Below, piece after piece: positions 10,515 to 24,307 of a DNA stretch of 64,000 nucleotides; the stretch's first letter is position 1; each line of letters opens with the position of its first letter. Below the pieces are notes generated by a model. That model was not told the origin of the DNA, made no database searches, and worked only from the letters and a program-made list of their open reading frames with translations. Source of the DNA: Charina bottae (taxonomy: Eukaryota; Chordata; Lepidosauria; Squamata; Charinaidae); assembly GCA_023362775.1 (NCBI GenBank), contig JALMGJ010000014.1, positions 496,001-560,000 on the forward strand. The letters run 5' to 3'. The position numbers and the translations under genes were made by a program.

Positions 10515-10997
10515 CTGATTGGTTCCTGGGGCCCTCTGTGCTTGGTTCCTTTCTGCAGATGTTTCGGAAAAAGCAAGCAAAAGTCAAAAAAAGGGGGCAA
10601 ATATCCTCCCATATCACACGCCTACCACCCAACTCTCCGATAAGAAGAACCGGCATCCAACCACCTCAGAAAGACCCACCTGATAGTAGGCCAATCAAAG
10701 AAGAAACAGTGCGCCAGTCGGACGGATCCTGTCAAACCCACACGTGGCCGGGAGGACAAGTTTTATTTATTTGTCTTAGAAAACCTATATGGCCACCCAC
10801 CTCATATGCTGTAACTCACAGCAAAACTGTAAAAATATGTAAACATAAATAAACAAAAGACCAAAGAAAAAGTTGGTGTGTATAAACAGCTAACAAACCT
10901 CACTTCACCATGTCAAATCACTGGTGGTATTACCTAGTCTGGTCATGAAACGTCTGCAAGAAGAAAACCAAGCAAAGTTGGAGAACACCAAGAATCC
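10515..10997 (+). mobile_element. Degenerate PLE family B element with inverted terminal-repeat fragment at its left
   Basis: At 10530-10565 the minus strand reads aaacatctgcagaaaggaac and then caagcacagag, a piece of the PLE-B terminal repeat. At 10917-10997 the plus strand has tattacctagtctgg, catgaaacgtctgcaag and ggagaacaccaagaatcc, the same repeat in the forward sense, preceded by tataaacagc as in the copy at 56170. The arrangement mimics the inverted PLE dimers elsewhere in the window. The interior does not translate cleanly. An LTR-independent A/T-rich LINE tail may be nested at 10760-10860. Confidence 0.55.
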
Positions 10998-12136
10998 ATC
11001 AAAAGGGAAGTTGACAGAGCCAACCAGTTTGGCCCAAGAGCCAGCTCTTTCTTCGCCAAGGCGCCGTAAACAACGCCCAACAGAAGGAACCTGATGGCCC
11101 TGCTCTGCGTCCAAGCGTGGAAGAGGCAGAAGGCCTTACTTACTGGTGGTCCAAGCCCATTGCAGCTGCTGTACCAGGCTTCCTCCTGCCCTGCCAGTCC
11201 AGGGCTGCTGCCGCCTGCTTCTCCCCAAGTCTAGAGAGACCTCCAAGACCCCAACGCTTGGCCCTTGGGCCCACAGACCATCTAGCAAGCTGAGAGTTTA
11301 ATCCACAACAATGACCAGGATTGTGATGTTTCTGGCCGAAGTCCCAGATTTTGATCCTGGCAACAAGGAAAGTTTGGGCTCAGAGGGTTTACATGCTGGT
11401 AGATGGAGAGGGAGGGAGAGAAGGAGGCCAGGAGGACAGGGAAGCAAATCGCTCCGCAACTGAGCCCTGCCCTCGCAAGCCGGAGGATAAGCTTCTCAGC
11501 ACCCACACTGCAGTGAAAATGAGCTCCACGACAGATCCCATTAGCGTTAATGGTCTAATTACCAGCACATCACCCTCAATATTTACCCTTAAGTGGTATC
11601 CAAAGTTTCATTACTTTCCAGAAGAAAGCAGCCTTCGCTGCCCCCGCAAAAGAGGGCAAGGGGAGGGGGAAGAGGAACAAAAGACCCCCCCCCCTCTGAT
11701 TCCTGCAACCAGAGACCGGCCCTTTATTTTCGGCCAGATTGCACGCCTGCAAATAAAAGGGGTCTCTGCTGAAAGGAGAGGAGGGAGAAAACAGAGGAAC
11801 TAAAGGAAACAGCGAAACCAAATAAGGCATGAACGCTTTAGGCTTCGGAGGCCAAAGTGGTCCTGGAGTTGCGTGACATGACAGCATGTTCCATTTTTGA
11901 TCAATGTCTTATTTTCCCCCACATTAAATTTAGTTCAGGCAATTTCTGGAACAGTTTACCATTTTTAAAAAAGTCTGCACGGGCACATTTTTGTGTGCAT
12001 TTTACAAATGCCTGCCTTTTTGTCTTCCTTCTTCATGAGTCCTAATATGTTTGCACTTTGCAAACAATTTTGTGCAAACAAAATGTGTGCAGCCTCCCCG
12101 AAAGTGTGCATTTTTGTCTGTGTGTGGTATGCGTAT

Positions 12137-12176
<40 letters not shown>

Positions 12177-15100
12177 AAACTTCGCTGCAAAATTCAGAAA
12201 CGAACAGATTTCGGCGCATAACTCCGTGCTGACTTAGGAAGTGCAACCTGGATATCTTGGAACAGGAGGTGAAGCGAAGGAATGTTGGCCCCACCTTAAG
12301 CAATTCTTCTCTGGTCACTTCCTTAGGAATAAGCGCCACTGAGTAAAGGCACAAATCCAGAATGAATCAAGAGAAAAATAGGTGGGTATCTTAGGCCAGA
12401 AGCTAAGCAAAGCTGGGAAGGTATTTCCAGCTGCTCCCAAAAAGTCCAGTTTGGTCTTAGCTGGCATAATATCCACCCTGGAAAAGCTGCAAGAAATCTA
12501 CCCTCCAACCCTTTTAAAGCCAGGTGGGACACGGTCCTCTTGCCAGGGCACCTAGCTTTTCATTCCCTTTTGTAAATTCTTCTACTGATCTCTGGAATGT
12601 GCTCCATTTGCTTTATCCTCCCTCACACCAGCATGGGACAGACCCAGGTCACCCTCCGTCACAGAAGGTCACAGGGGAATAAGGACCGGCCACTTTCCCT
12701 CCGCCCAGCCTTCTTCACAGGGTAGTGGTGGGGATAAAATTGGAGGGGGGGGTGCATGCACCACCGTTATCTCCTACAGGAAAGGCAGGATCATGATCCG
12801 AATTACCACAACAATTCTTCTAAGCCTGAGAAACAAAACCAACCAGAGCGACCAAATGGCATTTTTCTCTTCCAGCGGAATACCTTGCTTCTGCAAAACA
12901 TTCAGGAGCTTGAGGATGGGAGGCTAAGAGGGAGAGAGAGGTGAGAAATATTAGCAATCAAGTCTCTATAACCTTTTTCGTGGGAAGGCAACCCTCTCTA
13001 ATGCTGAGCAGTAATTAAGGGAGGGAAAGGCATGCAGACAGCCAGGCTCTCATCTCACAACAAAACAACACCACTTAGACTTGCCACCATGTGACACATT
13101 CATCAGCCTAACCTAAACACGTCAGAGCAAATCTGTGAAGAACAATGTGCACGAGTCACAATAGACGATGACCATTGCTGGAGACTTTCTTTAGTACTTA
13201 TCTACCCTGGAAACCCTATAGTGGAAAATATTTTGCTCCATCCTTGTAGAGTGTAAGGAAGGTGACCTTGACAGAGATAGGCCAGATCTGTTACCAAAGC
13301 GACAAGGGGAAAAACAAATCTTAAGTCCACAACAAGCAGAAATATGCAGAACAAGCTCAGACAGACACCTCCCTAGTTCACATGAGTATAAGAAGGGGAG
13401 GAGGTACAGCACAATCAGACTGGCACCATCCTTTCATTATAGTCACTCTCAATGAAGCTGTTTTAGCCTCCCTGTGGAACTGATTCCTGGTCTGGTCTAC
13501 CTGATGGGTAGACAATCCTCTCCCATATGAACCAAATCTTCTTGGCCTATTCAAAGACATGATATGTTCACTTTGTGAGGAAAGTCTCTCCCCAAGGGCT
13601 GGGTTCATATATTATGTTAACCAAGATGACTTAGGAGTGATGGTGTTGACCATGGCAGCACAGGTTCACGTCCAGCTTCAGCCAGGGAACATACAGGGTG
13701 ACTATGGGCCAGTGGTTACATCTCATCCCAACCTCCCCCCTTGTTATTAGGGGAAAATTGGAAGAGGGGTTGTCATCTTGAGCATGTTGATCCTTTAGTA
13801 GGAGATGCTTTGGACAAACCAATAGTGCAATGGAAGAATCTGATCGTAGGCTGATCCAGTCCCCGTCATCAGCTGTTCCTTTCTGCTCCTCCTGCATCCA
13901 CACCCATCGCTTCCTCCAAATCATCTCTAGCTCCGTTCACCTTGAAAAAGAGGCTGAGAACCAAAAACTCCCTTTTATGCTAGTCCTCCTTCCCTTGCGT
14001 ATCTTCAAAAAGCCCCCAGACTTTGCTGCAAGAGGAGGTTAAGGGAAACGATAAAGGAAGGGAGTATGACCTTGCCAGCTTCTTTGAGGCCGCCGCTGCC
14101 TCCAGACGTCAGATATCCCTCCTCTCCATATCAAAGAATATGACATTGTTATTCCAGCGAGAAGACCCTGGGGATCTACCTCTCTCCCCACTTGCCCTCG
14201 GCTCTGCAGAAAGAAACACAAAAAATTAAACCCACCAGCCTGGAAGGAGTCTGGGATGAGAATTTCCTTTCAAAAGCTTCTGTGCTAAATTGGGATTTAC
14301 AACCATCTCTTTTTGCATATAGAAGCTAGGTCAGACATGGAAACAAGAGACTGTATTTTCCCCAATTACTGAGCAGCTGCTGAAACTGAAGCAAAGAGAT
14401 TATCTGGCCAAAAAAAAGGGGGAGGGGAGGGAAACAAAATGGGCTGGCCTTTCTCATGGCTGTCAAAACAAGGAAAACTCCGCATTTACCCATTCATAAA
14501 GGAAGGAAGGATTTGGTGTGAGAAATTGGGGAGAAGACCCAGATGAGAACTTCTCCCTATTCCCTTGCAAAATATATCCTCGGGAAAGCCACTTATTATT
14601 TATTATGTTTTACAACATTAACATGTCACCCGCTATCCAATGTTCTCATACAACGAAAGGAAATATAAAATCAGAACCCAACCAAAACACCAGCAGTGGA
14701 GGATGAAATAAATGTAAATTAAACTCACAGCAGTGTCAGATCTTTCAGCTCTTAAACTCTACAAATGTCACAGAATCTAGAGATCCCTAAAATAATTTAC
14801 AAAATCAAAAGTCAAAGAGAAAGAAAAGGCTGCTGTCTGGCCTTAGATGGATCAAAGCACAGACTTTGGTGAGCTTTCCTGGACATTTCAGAAGGAAGAT
14901 GGCGCCAGCTAGGTACAGTGCGTTTCTGCCATTCACAGAGCCACAGGTTTGCCCCCAATTCTTTCAGACACCCAGCGGGAGTTGGCTATGGGCATCTACC
15001 AGGGCAGGTGACACCAGGTGTATCATGATGTGACTGCAAAGCGATTGCATCATTTCTCACATGACATCATCGTAGCTTCCACCAAAGCATCAAACAGCAG

Positions 15101-15670
15101 TATAGGCAGAACACTTGACCCGCTAGGGCTCTCACACACCTTCCTGGCATAACTGCATCCCATAACTTCTCAGCCCAGCAAAACGTTAACTATTTTGGGG
15201 GTCCCCACCTTTTCCCAAATGGACTTCCTTAAGGCTGAGGAGAGGCTTTTCACCTGGCAAATCTCAGAGAGAAATCCAGCTCCTTAAGAGGGCAGCTCTA
15301 CTCAGGTTTGTTAGGTGAAATGTCCTCTGACCTGCTAAAGACCTGATCCTTGGGCCACAGCATGGTGGGGACACAGGGCACGTCTCTGAAGTTCTGGAGG
15401 GGCAGCTCTCGGGGGCTCCTAGCTTTCACAAGCAAACTCCAGAGCAGTATTGATGTATGATCCAAAGGCAATTTCTCCCAACCTTCTACTCCCTAGGTAG
15501 GTTATAACTATAGGTCCCAGAATGTCCAACTAGCATAAAACTCACTCTTTCAATGCATCATCTTGCACAGAGACCGGCTTGGGAGGATTCTACCATCACT
15601 GCATATACGAAAATCATTCCTATTGTCTGATAAATACTCCCAGCCTCATCCTTCCTCAAGGCCAGCAGAG
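10998..15670. other. Unclassified non-coding sequence
   Basis: I see no gene. It contains a (GT)n microsatellite at 12139-12174 and, at 15017-15085, a possible short dispersed repeat with TGACATCATCGTAGCTTCC. Translations show no recognisable domain. Confidence 0.5.
12139..12174. repeat. (GT)n microsatellite
   Basis: An uninterrupted run of GT dinucleotides of about 34 bp. Confidence 0.95.
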
Positions 15671-18600
15671 TTGCTTGTTTGTTAATTTACTGGATTTATA
15701 GGGCTGCCCTACTCAAACAATGTGACTCTCAGCAGCATCCAACAAAAACAAGCAATACACAGAAAGAAATCATAATTATTATACAGCGTTAACTAAAACA
15801 ACCCAATATATAAAATGGTGACAAAACATCATAATTAAACAACCAAAAGTGGACTCCGCTCAGCGGGACCCAACTGGTTAAGGGTCTTTGTTCCAATTCT
15901 ACAAGTAGCGAAAACTGTCATGGAGTTAAAGTTTGCTGAAGTTCATGTCAATAGGAGATCCATTATTTCTTGTTTGTCCTTTTCAGGGAACGAAGATTCA
16001 AGTGAGTTTCATTTCCCCCACCCCCATTCTGCACACTTACCAGTAAGGGTAGGTGAGGGTGTGTGTGGACTACAATCGAAGGCACAATTTCCCCAAAGTG
16101 TAATGCAATATGTAAATCACAGCCGTCTTATCTCTCGGGAGGTGTCACGCCCTGCATATGAATGAGGTCACCCCTTCTCTAATTTCATCATCCAATATGC
16201 AAATGCGAGGGGGTCCCTGCCTGCCAGGCAGTTTCCTATATAAAATACCAACCATTCCACCCTCAACAAAAATGCCAGGTCCTTGAGAGCATCGCATTTC
16301 CTCGCAAAAGGGCCAGGCACAGACAGGTGCTTCAGGATCCTGAATGAACTATCAGGAGGCAGATCCAAAGGGACAGAAGTGCCATTCATTTCTCTTCTTG
16401 CCATGGCAAATGCCAGCAGGGGAGAGGACAAGGATCTCTTTGACCAGATTTTGGCTCCTCGTGTCTTTGCTGTAACCCACAGAGCTCATGGTTAGAATTC
16501 CAAACAGGCCCCTTAACAGCTTTCTGTGCCAGCAATGAGAAAGGGATGTTTGTCTGGATCAAGTGAACAGGATCCACCAAGCTCCCGGAGGAGATGCCAT
16601 GAAGACACCAGAGGAGGCCATTTCTCCAACAGAACTTGGCTGGATCATTGTCACCATTTTGTTCTTTGTTCCTCCCCACCTGTCCAGATAGTGAAGAGTG
16701 CCAGGCTCCTGGAAGGATCTGAGAGCAAGCAAACAAGCTGGCTGCACCTGCCAATTCTCTGCACCATTTTTACACAAAGTCACCTATAAGAAGCTGGCTC
16801 AGGCTGCCGTCCACTCTGGTCTCCCTTGGTTAGCGAAACTTTCTCCTTCCCCAATCTAGTGGCCTCCAGATCTGCTGAACTGGCCACTTGGCTGGGAATT
16901 CTGGAAATGTTCAATGGGGAAGGACATGAGATGAAGCCAACCTACAAAAATGTCTTCCAACTCAGGGTGAGTCCTCAGGACCTCCCTCAGAGTAGCACTT
17001 GCTATGATGGGTAGACATTGAACCACCACTTCTACCTGGCATCCACTTAGCATGCACTGTTGCTACACACTTCCATCCAGCACATTAATATTTCCAGCCA
17101 CAGCTATGAAGGTTCCGGCTATCAATGAATTAGTGCAAAAAGACATCTAAGGAGGAAGACCATATGTCTCATGGTTAGCATCGTCTTTCCTCCTGGGACC
17201 TCTGATGTTCTTATTACAAGGAAAGGGAGTGAAAAGAAGACAGGAAGGAAGCCAGCTGGTTGGTGGGTAGCAGAGTAATGGTGGGAGAAGCATCAAAGGC
17301 CCTTGATAACCTTTTGGGGGAGCTGCTGTCAGCTGTGATTGATGAATATGAGGTACCTCGGGAAGTTCTGAGCCAAAAATTTTAAGATAGCCATTTACTG
17401 GGTGAACCTAGCCCTATTTAACCACACTTTCCATCTGCAGTAAACAGAACTCCCTTGTAGGGATGTTAACGAGTAATGAAGTTGTCTATAAAGATGGTTT
17501 GACCTTGAAAAGACATAATAGAAATACTCATTATGAACCTAGAGGTCAGCAGCCTTTCCAAATCCACGCGTCCTCTCCAGGCAAAGAAGCTGTTGTCACA
17601 TAAGACTTCAGCAAGGAGAGCCAAAGTCTTGTAAGACTTCGATGCCCTTGAGTGAGACCTGGTGAGATCTTAGCATTTGAAAAACCTTTTTTCCTAAGTC
17701 TTACGGGTGCCTCTTAGATTGGGCTGGTTTTGCTTCCTGCAGAACCGGTGAGCTCCTACTGAAACGACTGCTACAAACATTTACCCCTGTTTGATCTGGC
17801 TGTTATAAAACAAAGGCTTTGTCTCCTGCTCTGTTCTTTACAGGTGTTGGAACGGCACCGTCTGCTGGCATAAGCCTCCCCAATTTTCCATTTGCTCCTT
17901 AGGGGGCCCGGCCCTGGCAATCCCCTGCCTGCCACCCAGTTTGAAGGGCTTTCAGCTGCCAGGTAAGTCGCTGACTTGAGGGATGTAATTATCAGCAGTG
18001 GGAGACCATCTTTCCCCTACTCCCGGCTTCCTCTGTGCCAGACAGACCTTCTGGGGGGATGCAGGAAGATTTAAGCACCGAGCAGGTCATTAAGGTGTCA
18101 AGGTGGCAAATGCTTGGAGGTGGACAGGTGGAAGGGGGGGTTGTTCCATCCCCCCAATTATCCCAGTAGTTTCATTGCCTTATAAAAAAGGTTTCTCCGC
18201 TGCTTACGTTAGCTTTGATTTGACAAGCTCACCAAATTATTTCTCCTTGCTAGGCCACATCCTGTTCAGGTGTTCAAAATAAATACACAGAGAGGAAGAT
18301 CAAAACTAGTTACTGCTTCACACTCTACTGCTGATGAACGTACCGTTCCAGAAGTTCAGCGCTGCGGTTATGGATTGATTTTTAAGGTTCTGTTCCCCAT
18401 ATATTGAGGTTTCTTCCAGCTGTTATCCCATATTGCAGATGGCAGCTGAGGCATGGGGGGCAGTGAACTCTTTCACCCGTCACACTAAGCCATTGTTTAT
18501 TTAACTGTGATTTATTGGGTATACTAAAAGTTCTCTACCATAAACAAAGGATTACAAGCCCCAATGGGTTCATTTGACCATCGTACTCAGCCAACTCCAG

Positions 18601-20151
18601 CAGAGCATGTTATGACCTCGTGCAATGTGCAAATTCAGCAACTGACTTCCTTAGGTTACCGAATAAGAATGAAATCCGAAACTTCACCTCTGGTTTGAAA
18701 TATGGAGCAGATGCCAAAGCGGTGTGAGCAGTTAGCAGACAGGGGGACAGCGGAAGGAGACCCAATAAAGGTGTTTTCCTACCTGCAGAATTGGGTGACT
18801 GGCCCCATCGCCTGGTCTGATCTGCCTTGGAAGACTGGGATGAGGACGGACATGGGAGGGCGTGTTTAGTCTGCAACACCACAGAAAGCAAAAGGGTGAA
18901 ATTCATGCAAAAAAAAATCACCCACAGCAAATTGTGTGAATTGCCTGCACAGGCTAGAAAGAGGAATCAAGGAAGTTCACAGCAGGAAGGCTTTTATTTC
19001 TATGGGAAAGGAAACTGCTCAAAATAAACTTCTCTGTATTCCTTTACTGTTTGGTTAAGCTTCTTCAGCATCGTTCATCTCTGCAGAGTCAAACAGTCCA
19101 TTCCAAAGTTGCATTCAATACAAAACCTATTTGTTTCAAGGCCAAACGGTGAATATTATTTTAAAGCAGCCTCCTCCTTTGAGAAAGAAGGGAAGGAAAC
19201 AGAATTGAAAGTGCTGATGCCTGGCCCCAAATCTAGGAAGATGGCAAATGGAATGGGTTGTAAAACTATCTCCATTCACACATTTCGCTGAAAGAAACTT
19301 AAGATGGCCACAACTGCTTTCAGTTCCAGCCTGTCCCTTTCCCCACTGGTGTGATTTTTAGGTGTGCTCTGAATCACAACCCATCCATGGGTGATAATCT
19401 TAGAGCCAGACAACTTCTCAATATGGGGTGATAGCTAAAGAGAAGGCAGGCAGAGGAATGCTTCTGGCCAGCAAGATGGCAAAAAGAAGCATTAATTAAT
19501 CTCCGCGTGTGCAGCCTGAAAAATTTCTCTTCATGTGTTGCCCACATGGCGTCCCTTAAGAGTGCAACCACTGGAATTTATGGGCCTTTGGACTCACTAA
19601 AAAAGAGGGCATAAACCTCAGGCCTTTCCAAGCTGTCCTCCTGCTTCCTTGGTGATCCCAAGATCACCCTGGCAGTCATTCCTTCTCTTCTCCTGGTTGC
19701 ACGATCTCCTTCCTCCCAATGGTCACTTGAGGTGGATGAGACCTACCTCTCTTGTATCTTGCCCTGGTAAGCAAGGCTTGGGTGAAAACAATTCAGGATG
19801 GTTGGACTTACAAGGCAGCCAGTTTTGATGCTGTTTTAGCGGTGCAGAAGGGGGACTTTCGGCCTGGAAACATGGACTCGCTGTAGCGTTCCAGGGTTCC
19901 AAATCTGGCAAGACCTAACGGGACTTTTAAAATTCTCCAGAGACCTGCCTATTTGTGGGCACAAAAATTGGGTGGATGATTCCTCCTAAATTAGAGAAGA
20001 AGAAATTCTCTCCCACCATGGAGGAATGGATTGTAAAGATGTCAGAATTGGCAGAAATGGCAAGGGATAAAACAAGCACTTTTATAAAAGACTGGAAACC
20101 TTTTATGGACTTTTCGCTGAAAATGGAAAAAAATGAAGTGATGATTTACGG
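15671..20151. other. Mostly unclassified non-coding sequence
   Basis: A decayed LINE-tail-like segment may lie at 15680-15850 (ggatttatagggctgccc, gactctcagcag). Nothing else is recognised, and there is no domain-bearing frame. Confidence 0.45.
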
Positions 20152-20372
20152 TTGCCAACCTAGCAATTCGAAAGCATGCAAATGCAAGTGGATGAATAGG
20201 TACCACTTCCGTGGGATGGTAACAGCGTTCCGCGCGCGTCATGCCGGCCACATGACCGCGGAAGCGTCTTCGGACAACGCTGGCTCTTCGGCTAACAAAC
20301 GGAGATGAGCACCGGCTCCTAGAGTCGGACACGACTGCACAAATGTGCCGGGAGGAACCTTTACTTTTTACC
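20152..20372 (+). mobile_element. Sauria-type tRNA SINE, 5'-truncated
   Basis: It starts inside the body (tgccaacctagcaattcgaa) and lacks the tRNA head. It continues through catgccggccacatgaccg and ggctcttcggctaac, and ends agagtcggacacgactgcac plus a cctttacttttt tail. The last part matches the BovB 3' end (agtcggacacgactgaac), the known partner relation of Sauria SINEs. Confidence 0.9.
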
Positions 20373-20906
20373 ATGGGAGGTGTTTCTCCTAAGTCTTTCC
20401 TGAGGATCGAACGGAGACCTGGGAAGCCAGGTAGACTAAAGGAGTTGACTTCCATATCTGGACTGCAAAGCTGCACTCCGCTATCTTTTTGCTGCTACCC
20501 AGATGATCTTGTGGTCATGATCCAGGTTCTTCCAGCTCAGACAAGGTAGTCCTACTGGACAGAGGACAGCGCCCTTGGCCACTTTGGAAGCAATATTTCC
20601 ATAATGTCTGCAGTCCATCTGCTTGATCAAGGAAAGACAGCACCGTTGTGCAGATCCCTTTTGGCATATTTTTAATTCCATATCCAAAGTGATAACGGAT
20701 ATTAAATTAGCTTACTTCTTATTTAATCTTCTCTTGTAAATTAAAGGGTTTAAAGCTCAGAAGAAGAAATAATATCTCTTTTGAGAGAAGATGTTAAGAC
20801 GCCCTGTCTTATTCTCAATTTTGGGAAAGAATGACACATTTCTTCATGAATCACAGGAAAAACACAGGGATCCTCTGTCGCTGGGATCCAATGTGCCATG
20901 CAGGCA

Positions 20907-20950
20907 GGGGCATCCATGGGCGGGGGGTCCAAAAAGTCAAGATGGCATAC
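20907..20950 (+). mobile_element. One end of a CAAGATGG-type MITE
   Basis: ggggcatccatgggcgggg followed by tccaaaaagtcaagatggc matches the inverted ends of the copies at 24141 and 38686. No partner end is visible nearby. Confidence 0.5.
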
Positions 20951-22004
20951 CTAACCCTGGTTCTTCCTAGTAGAGAAGAAAGTGGCTGTGAATTGTGCAG
21001 GAGGTCCTTTCGTGGGGGAAATACAGGCCTTTGGATTATTTATATATTCATATATTTAAAATACTGAGCTTCACAAGTAACTAGAGGAGGCTTTTTTATA
21101 GCCTCCCCATAACAATTTGATCTGCCTATCTTTTTTCCTGGGAATTATTTCTCATTATAATGCCTTTTTACACCTCTGTTTATGGAGCAAAGTATGGCAT
21201 CCCCGTTTCTTATCTTTCATCATGATATTTTTCTTTGATACCAGCTTTATAGCACTGCCAATGACTTTATTTTTCTTTTCTCTTTCTCTGGGCCCATGTA
21301 GCTATGGGAACCAGCATTAAATGCCCATTCAGATACACCATCAAAATGAATTCTTGAAACAAAAGAGAAGGTTTTCACATTAGCACTTTGCAAGCCTCTC
21401 TTCCCTTAAGACAAGTGAATTATTTACAGAATCCCTCACACATAAATTGGACCACAGGAGACATCTATATACCTTTCTTCTTCTTCTTTTCTTCTTCAAT
21501 TCTGTTCACTGCCATTGGGAAGAAAACAGGATGGCATCACTTCCTTTTCCTGATTCCAAAAGTCAACTGGGACATGCATTGAGACATCTTGTCACCTAAG
21601 GTATCATTTGCATCCATCTGAACATTTGCAGTGATAAACGTACTGGGAAGGATTTGTCTTTACTATCAGTGAAGGATCTGCTAAAATGAGCCGCTTTGGC
21701 CTTGCAAATCCAAAGTTTTGTACTACATCTGTTTGCAAGACCTCAGATCCTAAAGTTGCCTTAATTCAGGAGACGCCGGTGTTTGAATTGAGCTGAGACT
21801 TCGATGCATTATGAAAAGCGAAACCCTTAGAAAGTTAACACTGCAGAGGAAGAGGAATTTGTGAAATGCCCCCGAGGGACTTTGCTCGTGTTAACAAACA
21901 TTATTTCAGCTTGAAGCTCCCTAGACAATTTTTGCCTGAGGAGGACTCAATAAATTAGTCTTCAGCTACATTTCAGGAAAAATTCAATGGCAGCTGTGAA
22001 ATAA
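20951..22004. other. Unclassified AT-rich non-coding sequence
   Basis: No gene or repeat family is recognised. Confidence 0.45.
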
Positions 22005-22007
22005 AAC

Positions 22008-22053
<46 letters not shown>

Positions 22054-22125
22054 TTCAAATTTCTATCACCGCCCATCTCCCCCCCAAGGAGGGACTCTGG
22101 GCGGTTTACGGCATGACCCCGTTAA
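22005..22125 (-). mobile_element. L2/CR1-like LINE 3' terminus with (TTTA)n tail
   Basis: A tail of repeated TTTA at 22009-22053 is followed by caccgcccatctccc, a short stem and gactctgggcggtttacgg, the minus-strand version of the shared LINE terminus. Confidence 0.65.
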
Positions 22126-22245
22126 TTAGAAAATAATTAACTTCTGAAGTACAGTTTTCAGAATGAGAAGCAGGGAGGGAGGCCCGAAGCTTACCTTTCT
22201 ATCTTCTCCTGGGATGGAGAGGTGAGATCTCTGATCTCAGGTCTT

Positions 22246-22316
22246 AGTGGTTCTCAACCTTGGCCACTTTAAGATGTGTGGACTTCAACTCCCAGAATTC
22301 CCCAGCCAGCCATGAT
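22246..22316 (+). mobile_element. Half of a hAT-type MITE
   Basis: agtggttctcaacctt, then gatgtgtggacttcaactcc and cagaattccccagcc, matches the left arm of the hairpin MITEs at 30349, 39641 and 43288. The right arm is absent. Confidence 0.6.
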
Positions 22317-24140
22317 CAAACTGTGCAAGTATTTTTGTATTTATGGGCTCCACCTCCTTGCTTAGGCCGCAATAAGGTTCTACTCTTTGCTTCCACAAAT
22401 TTTTCATAAAAATGACACTGACAACCACTGCTACTAACAATAAGAAAGTATTTATATTTTTCTGCTCTACTGCGTTTTAGTAGAAATTAAAAGCACCCAG
22501 AACAGTTTGCTTCATAACAAATCAGCAAAAATGTAAACACAGGAATTCATTTCTAAACAAATAAAAATTAAAACGAAACAAAGTACCAAGAATCCAGCCG
22601 TGGTCTCCAAGAACCCTTCCAACCTCTGCTTTCTATGATGTGACATAGACATGTCTCCAGACTGGGTCTAAATGGCAGTCTGTTTAATGAAGGTCAAGGC
22701 TGTATTCAGACAACACACTGTACCAGGTCAGTGAAGACCTAGCAAATGCATTCCCACAACATGTGTCATGATATCATTGTGCAAATGAGATAATTTGTGT
22801 CATTTGCATGATGATGTCATGACCCAAGTGACATCATTGTGACTTCTAACACACACCTTCTTGGATACAGTCCCCAGGCAGCTGTTCACACTATAAATTC
22901 TCCTGCCATTGTGGTGCATCCAATCTGCCACCTCATCTTTTCTCCTTCTATGGATCCCCACCCTCTCTTACAAACCCAACTCAAGTCAGGATATGTTCAA
23001 CCCACAGTTTTAATTCCCTTCCCCAAAAAGGAATGGCTCAAGTTTGAATGATCTGCCATCCATCAGCCCTTGATCCAGCCCTAGTTCTACAGTTGAGGAT
23101 TCTTTTACGGAATAGAACATGGACAAGGCATCATGATAAGTGTGTGTGTGGAGCCAACAGCCATGATGAAGAAATCAGGGCCGTCAAACTCAGCTGAGCT
23201 GCCAAGTGAGCAACCTCCCTGTTGTGGGTTTCATGGCCATGACAGTGATAACACAAGAACGCTTTTTAGGCTAAACATAAATCAAGCTGCTGATCATCCC
23301 AAATCAGCTATTTTAGCCTGGAGGGAAGGAAAAATGCAAAATGTGAGTCTCTCCGTCTCTCTGTCTCTTGGAGTAAATCACTGTCTTGGACACTCGCAGT
23401 GTGAAGGGAAGGGACACACTCTTGAAAGGATTAGACTGGGGTTTCCCTGCCAGAGGAATCTGAGAAGTTGGCTTCTGAAGCACATGTTCTTTGTCCATGT
23501 CTGCAGAACAGACGGAATTTTTAGGAGGCTTTGCACTGCGTGTGGGCTGCTTTGAAGACATCCTGGGAACAGCTGGGACTGGGACAGGCTAGAGAGATCG
23601 CATGTGTCCAGTTCTTAAGCAACTGCACTGGTATCTTCTCCATTTTTGGATGCAGTTCAGAGTGATGGACTCATCTCTGAAGCTCCAGACGCTTGGAGAT
23701 CCAGCTACCCTGACTCCACATTTGCTCAGGAATTTGCTGGACCATCCTCATCCTCATCCAGGCCCCCTGGATGTTAAGCTTAAGACGTCAGGTTAAGCTT
23801 CTTTCAGCTCTGGCATCTGGGTGCAGGATACTTTCCTATGGGAGGTTCACCCAACATCCACCTTGGCAAACAGCCTCTCGACTCAGCTTTTCAGCAGGTC
23901 GTCCAGCTGGTTGGAACCTGATGGCTTTGTTCATTTGACCAGACGTTGTTTTGTTGCGTCACAATGCCTTTGAAATTAACATGGCATGGTTAAAAAATGT
24001 ATTTTACTTTTATCTTTTGTTTTTTGATTTAGTAAACCATCCTTAATGCAGGAGATGTGGTTGGGAGTTCAAGGGAGGAGATAGTGGTGCTTCCCATGGA
24101 TACCTGGGAAGGTCTTAGAGAATTACAGGGGTTGCATTTT
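22317..24140. other. Unclassified non-coding sequence
   Basis: No gene is recognised. Near 22750-22845 lie several overlapping TGATGTCA/TGACATCA words in an imperfect inverted arrangement, resembling 2310-2356 and 15017-15085. Confidence 0.45.
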
Positions 24141-24291
24141 GGGGCATCCGTGGGAGGTGAAGAAAGCCAAGATGATGGCTTACTGCATGATGAAAGCTGC
24201 CCTCCTTCCACTGTGCGATCAAGGGCGCACATGTGAAAAAGGGTGGGGCTTCAATGGCGTACTGGCTTTCACCATCTTGACTTGATGCCCC
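24141..24291 (+). mobile_element. CAAGATGG-type MITE, complete copy
   Basis: The inverted ends are ggggcatccgtgggagg on the left and, read in reverse complement, ggggcatcaagtcaagatgg on the right. The interior has no coding capacity. The family is not one I can name. A BovB insertion begins seven bases further right. Confidence 0.55.
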
Positions 24292-24307
24292 TGGCTGTAT
24301 TCACAAT

